Positions 4,691 through 5,374 of a stretch of DNA of 5,374 bases are shown piece by piece. The position numbers and the translations under genes are program-made. The stretch comes from Candidatus Collierbacteria bacterium (GTDB lineage: Bacteria; Patescibacteriota; Microgenomatia; UBA1400; MFAQ01): contig JAHFKQ010000050.1 of assembly GCA_023245265.1 (NCBI GenBank), positions 1-5,374 of the forward strand. The letters are read 5' to 3'. Position 1 is the stretch's first letter; every line of letters begins with the position of its first letter. The notes below the pieces were generated by a model. That model saw only the letters and a list, made by a program, of their open reading frames with translations, searched no databases and was not told the DNA's origin.

Positions 4691-5296
4691 ATGTCCAGCC
4701 AATCTTCCTCTCTTTATCAAGGCTCCCCCTTGCTCCCCCAATTCGATTCCGTCCAAGTTCTCCGGAATATCAAGAGCGATCTCAGCCCGTCGTTTGAACA
4801 CGCCGCCGCCATATCCGTGGCCATCTCCCCGATGATGGATGCCCACTCGACTTTGCTTCGTCTGGATCATGACACTCTGGTCTCGATCGGGATGTCGGAT
4901 GCCGATCTCAAGACGCTTGCCCTGGGCTTCCGTTACCCTCTGGAAACCCTCATGGCTTCGGCCGTCTGCCGCAAAGTCTCCACCCGAGCCGAAAGGTTGG
5001 GGCTCTATGAGCAGTTGGTGAACCCTACCTCTGACTTCACTCTACTTCGAGTTCAAGAACAAATTGCCACCGATCTCAACGCCACCTGTAATCTCCTCAA
5101 GCTCGATCCTTCCGGAGCGTTGGTTTTCCAGTACCTCAAAGACTATCCTTTCTCAAAAAATGAATTCTTTCGTCTGGGCATGGAGATTGCCGCTAAGATT
5201 TTCTTCGGCCTCTCTTTAGAGTTGGCCAAAGATCTGGGCGATGACTCCTGGCTCAAAAACGATTACAGCCGGCCCTCATACTTGCCTCCCGACTAG
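4691..5296 (+). CDS. Orphan soluble protein of unknown function
   Basis: This is a complete 201-residue protein. The ATG at 4691 is preceded by AGGAGG (4681-4686) with a 4-base gap, and the stop is TAG at 5294-5296. I do not recognise the family. The first 20 residues are Ser/Pro/Gln-rich and probably flexible. The rest alternates charged and aliphatic residues and reads as mostly alpha-helical (for example 60-95, 96-110, 117-137 and 155-182). The tail after about 185 is polar with prolines. No signal peptide, membrane helix, metal-binding cluster or nucleotide-binding loop is visible; the two cysteines (93, 133) are isolated. The gene has its own promoter and terminator and therefore appears monocistronic. 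Its coding strand is pyrimidine-rich like that of the large membrane protein, which suggests a resident gene. A regulatory or structural role is as likely as an enzymatic one. Confidence 0.82.
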   Translation: MSSQSSSLYQGSPLLPQFDSVQVLRNIKSDLSPSFEHAAAISVAISPMMDAHSTLLRLDHDTLVSIGMSDADLKTLALGFRYPLETLMASAVCRKVSTRAERLGLYEQLVNPTSDFTLLRVQEQIATDLNATCNLLKLDPSGALVFQYLKDYPFSKNEFFRLGMEIAAKIFFGLSLELAKDLGDDSWLKNDYSRPSYLPPD

Positions 5297-5317
5297 GCAT
5301 AAATTTATTTTCCTACT

Positions 5318-5342
5318 ACCCACCTTCACCGGTGGGTTTTTT
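5318..5342 (+). terminator. Intrinsic terminator of the orphan gene
   Basis: ACCCACC (5318-5324) and GGTGGGT (5331-5337) form a perfect 7-bp stem with a 6-base loop, followed by a T-run through 5342. It lies 21 bases after the stop codon. Confidence 0.88.
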
Positions 5343-5349
5343 ATACAAA

Positions 5350-5373
5350 ATTACCCCCATTTCTGGGGGTAAT
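5350..5373 (-). terminator. Probable terminator of a convergent gene beyond the right edge
   Basis: ATTACCCCC (5350-5358) and GGGGGTAAT (5365-5373) form a perfect 9-bp stem with a 6-base loop. On the minus strand it is followed by TTTTG, from the A-run at 5347-5350 whose last base is also in the stem. On plus the window ends one base later. The arrangement mirrors the hairpin at 2592-2617, where two genes converge, so a minus-strand gene probably ends just outside the window. Confidence 0.5.
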
Positions 5374-5374
5374 A

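Noticed and set aside
1..5374. CRISPR array or tandem repeats
   Set aside because: No regularly spaced direct repeats are present; only short inverted repeats occur.

Overview
The window looks like a piece of a bacterial genome, most likely from a small-genome uncultured lineage such as Patescibacteria/CPR (Microgenomates-like). That placement is an inference. It rests on the large glycosyltransferase-C-like membrane protein with a long extracytoplasmic region, the orphan proteins, compact genes closed by short GC-rich intrinsic terminators, and strong AGGAGG ribosome binding sites. The standard code fits: TAA and TAG are used as stops and no gene needs a reassigned TGA. No mobile-element gene, CRISPR array, tRNA or rRNA is visible.

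Layout, left to right. (1) 1-2588, plus strand: the 3' part of a large membrane protein whose frame is open through the left edge. It has membrane helices, a roughly 730-residue extracytoplasmic region with six cysteines, and a last C-terminal helix. (2) 2587-2617: an intrinsic terminator for the minus-strand gene that converges on it. (3) 2627-3787, minus: a complete Rieske non-heme iron oxygenase alpha subunit with all metal ligands present. Its mononuclear iron site has the Glu-type bridge known from carnitine, choline and betaine oxygenases. (4) 3848-3871: an intrinsic terminator that separates it from (5) 3878-4081, minus: a 67-residue DUF4177-like protein. (6) 4082-4690: about 600 bases with no convincing protein gene but dense structure. 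It holds a long imperfect hairpin, a plus-strand promoter-to-terminator unit that looks like a small RNA gene, and a minus-strand extended -10 promoter leading into a structured stretch that also carries a doubtful 80-codon ORF. (7) 4691-5296, plus: an orphan soluble protein with its own promoter, ribosome binding site and terminator. (8) 5350-5373: a second hairpin, probably the terminator of a convergent gene beyond the right edge.

The genes do not form one obvious pathway. The membrane protein and the orphan protein share a pyrimidine-rich, CTC/TCC/ACC-heavy coding style. The Rieske oxygenase does not share it and has no reductase or ferredoxin partner in the window, so it may have been acquired horizontally and may use an electron donor encoded elsewhere. 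The two most unusual items are the oxygen-dependent enzyme in this setting and the RNA-like intergenic region between 4090 and 4570.
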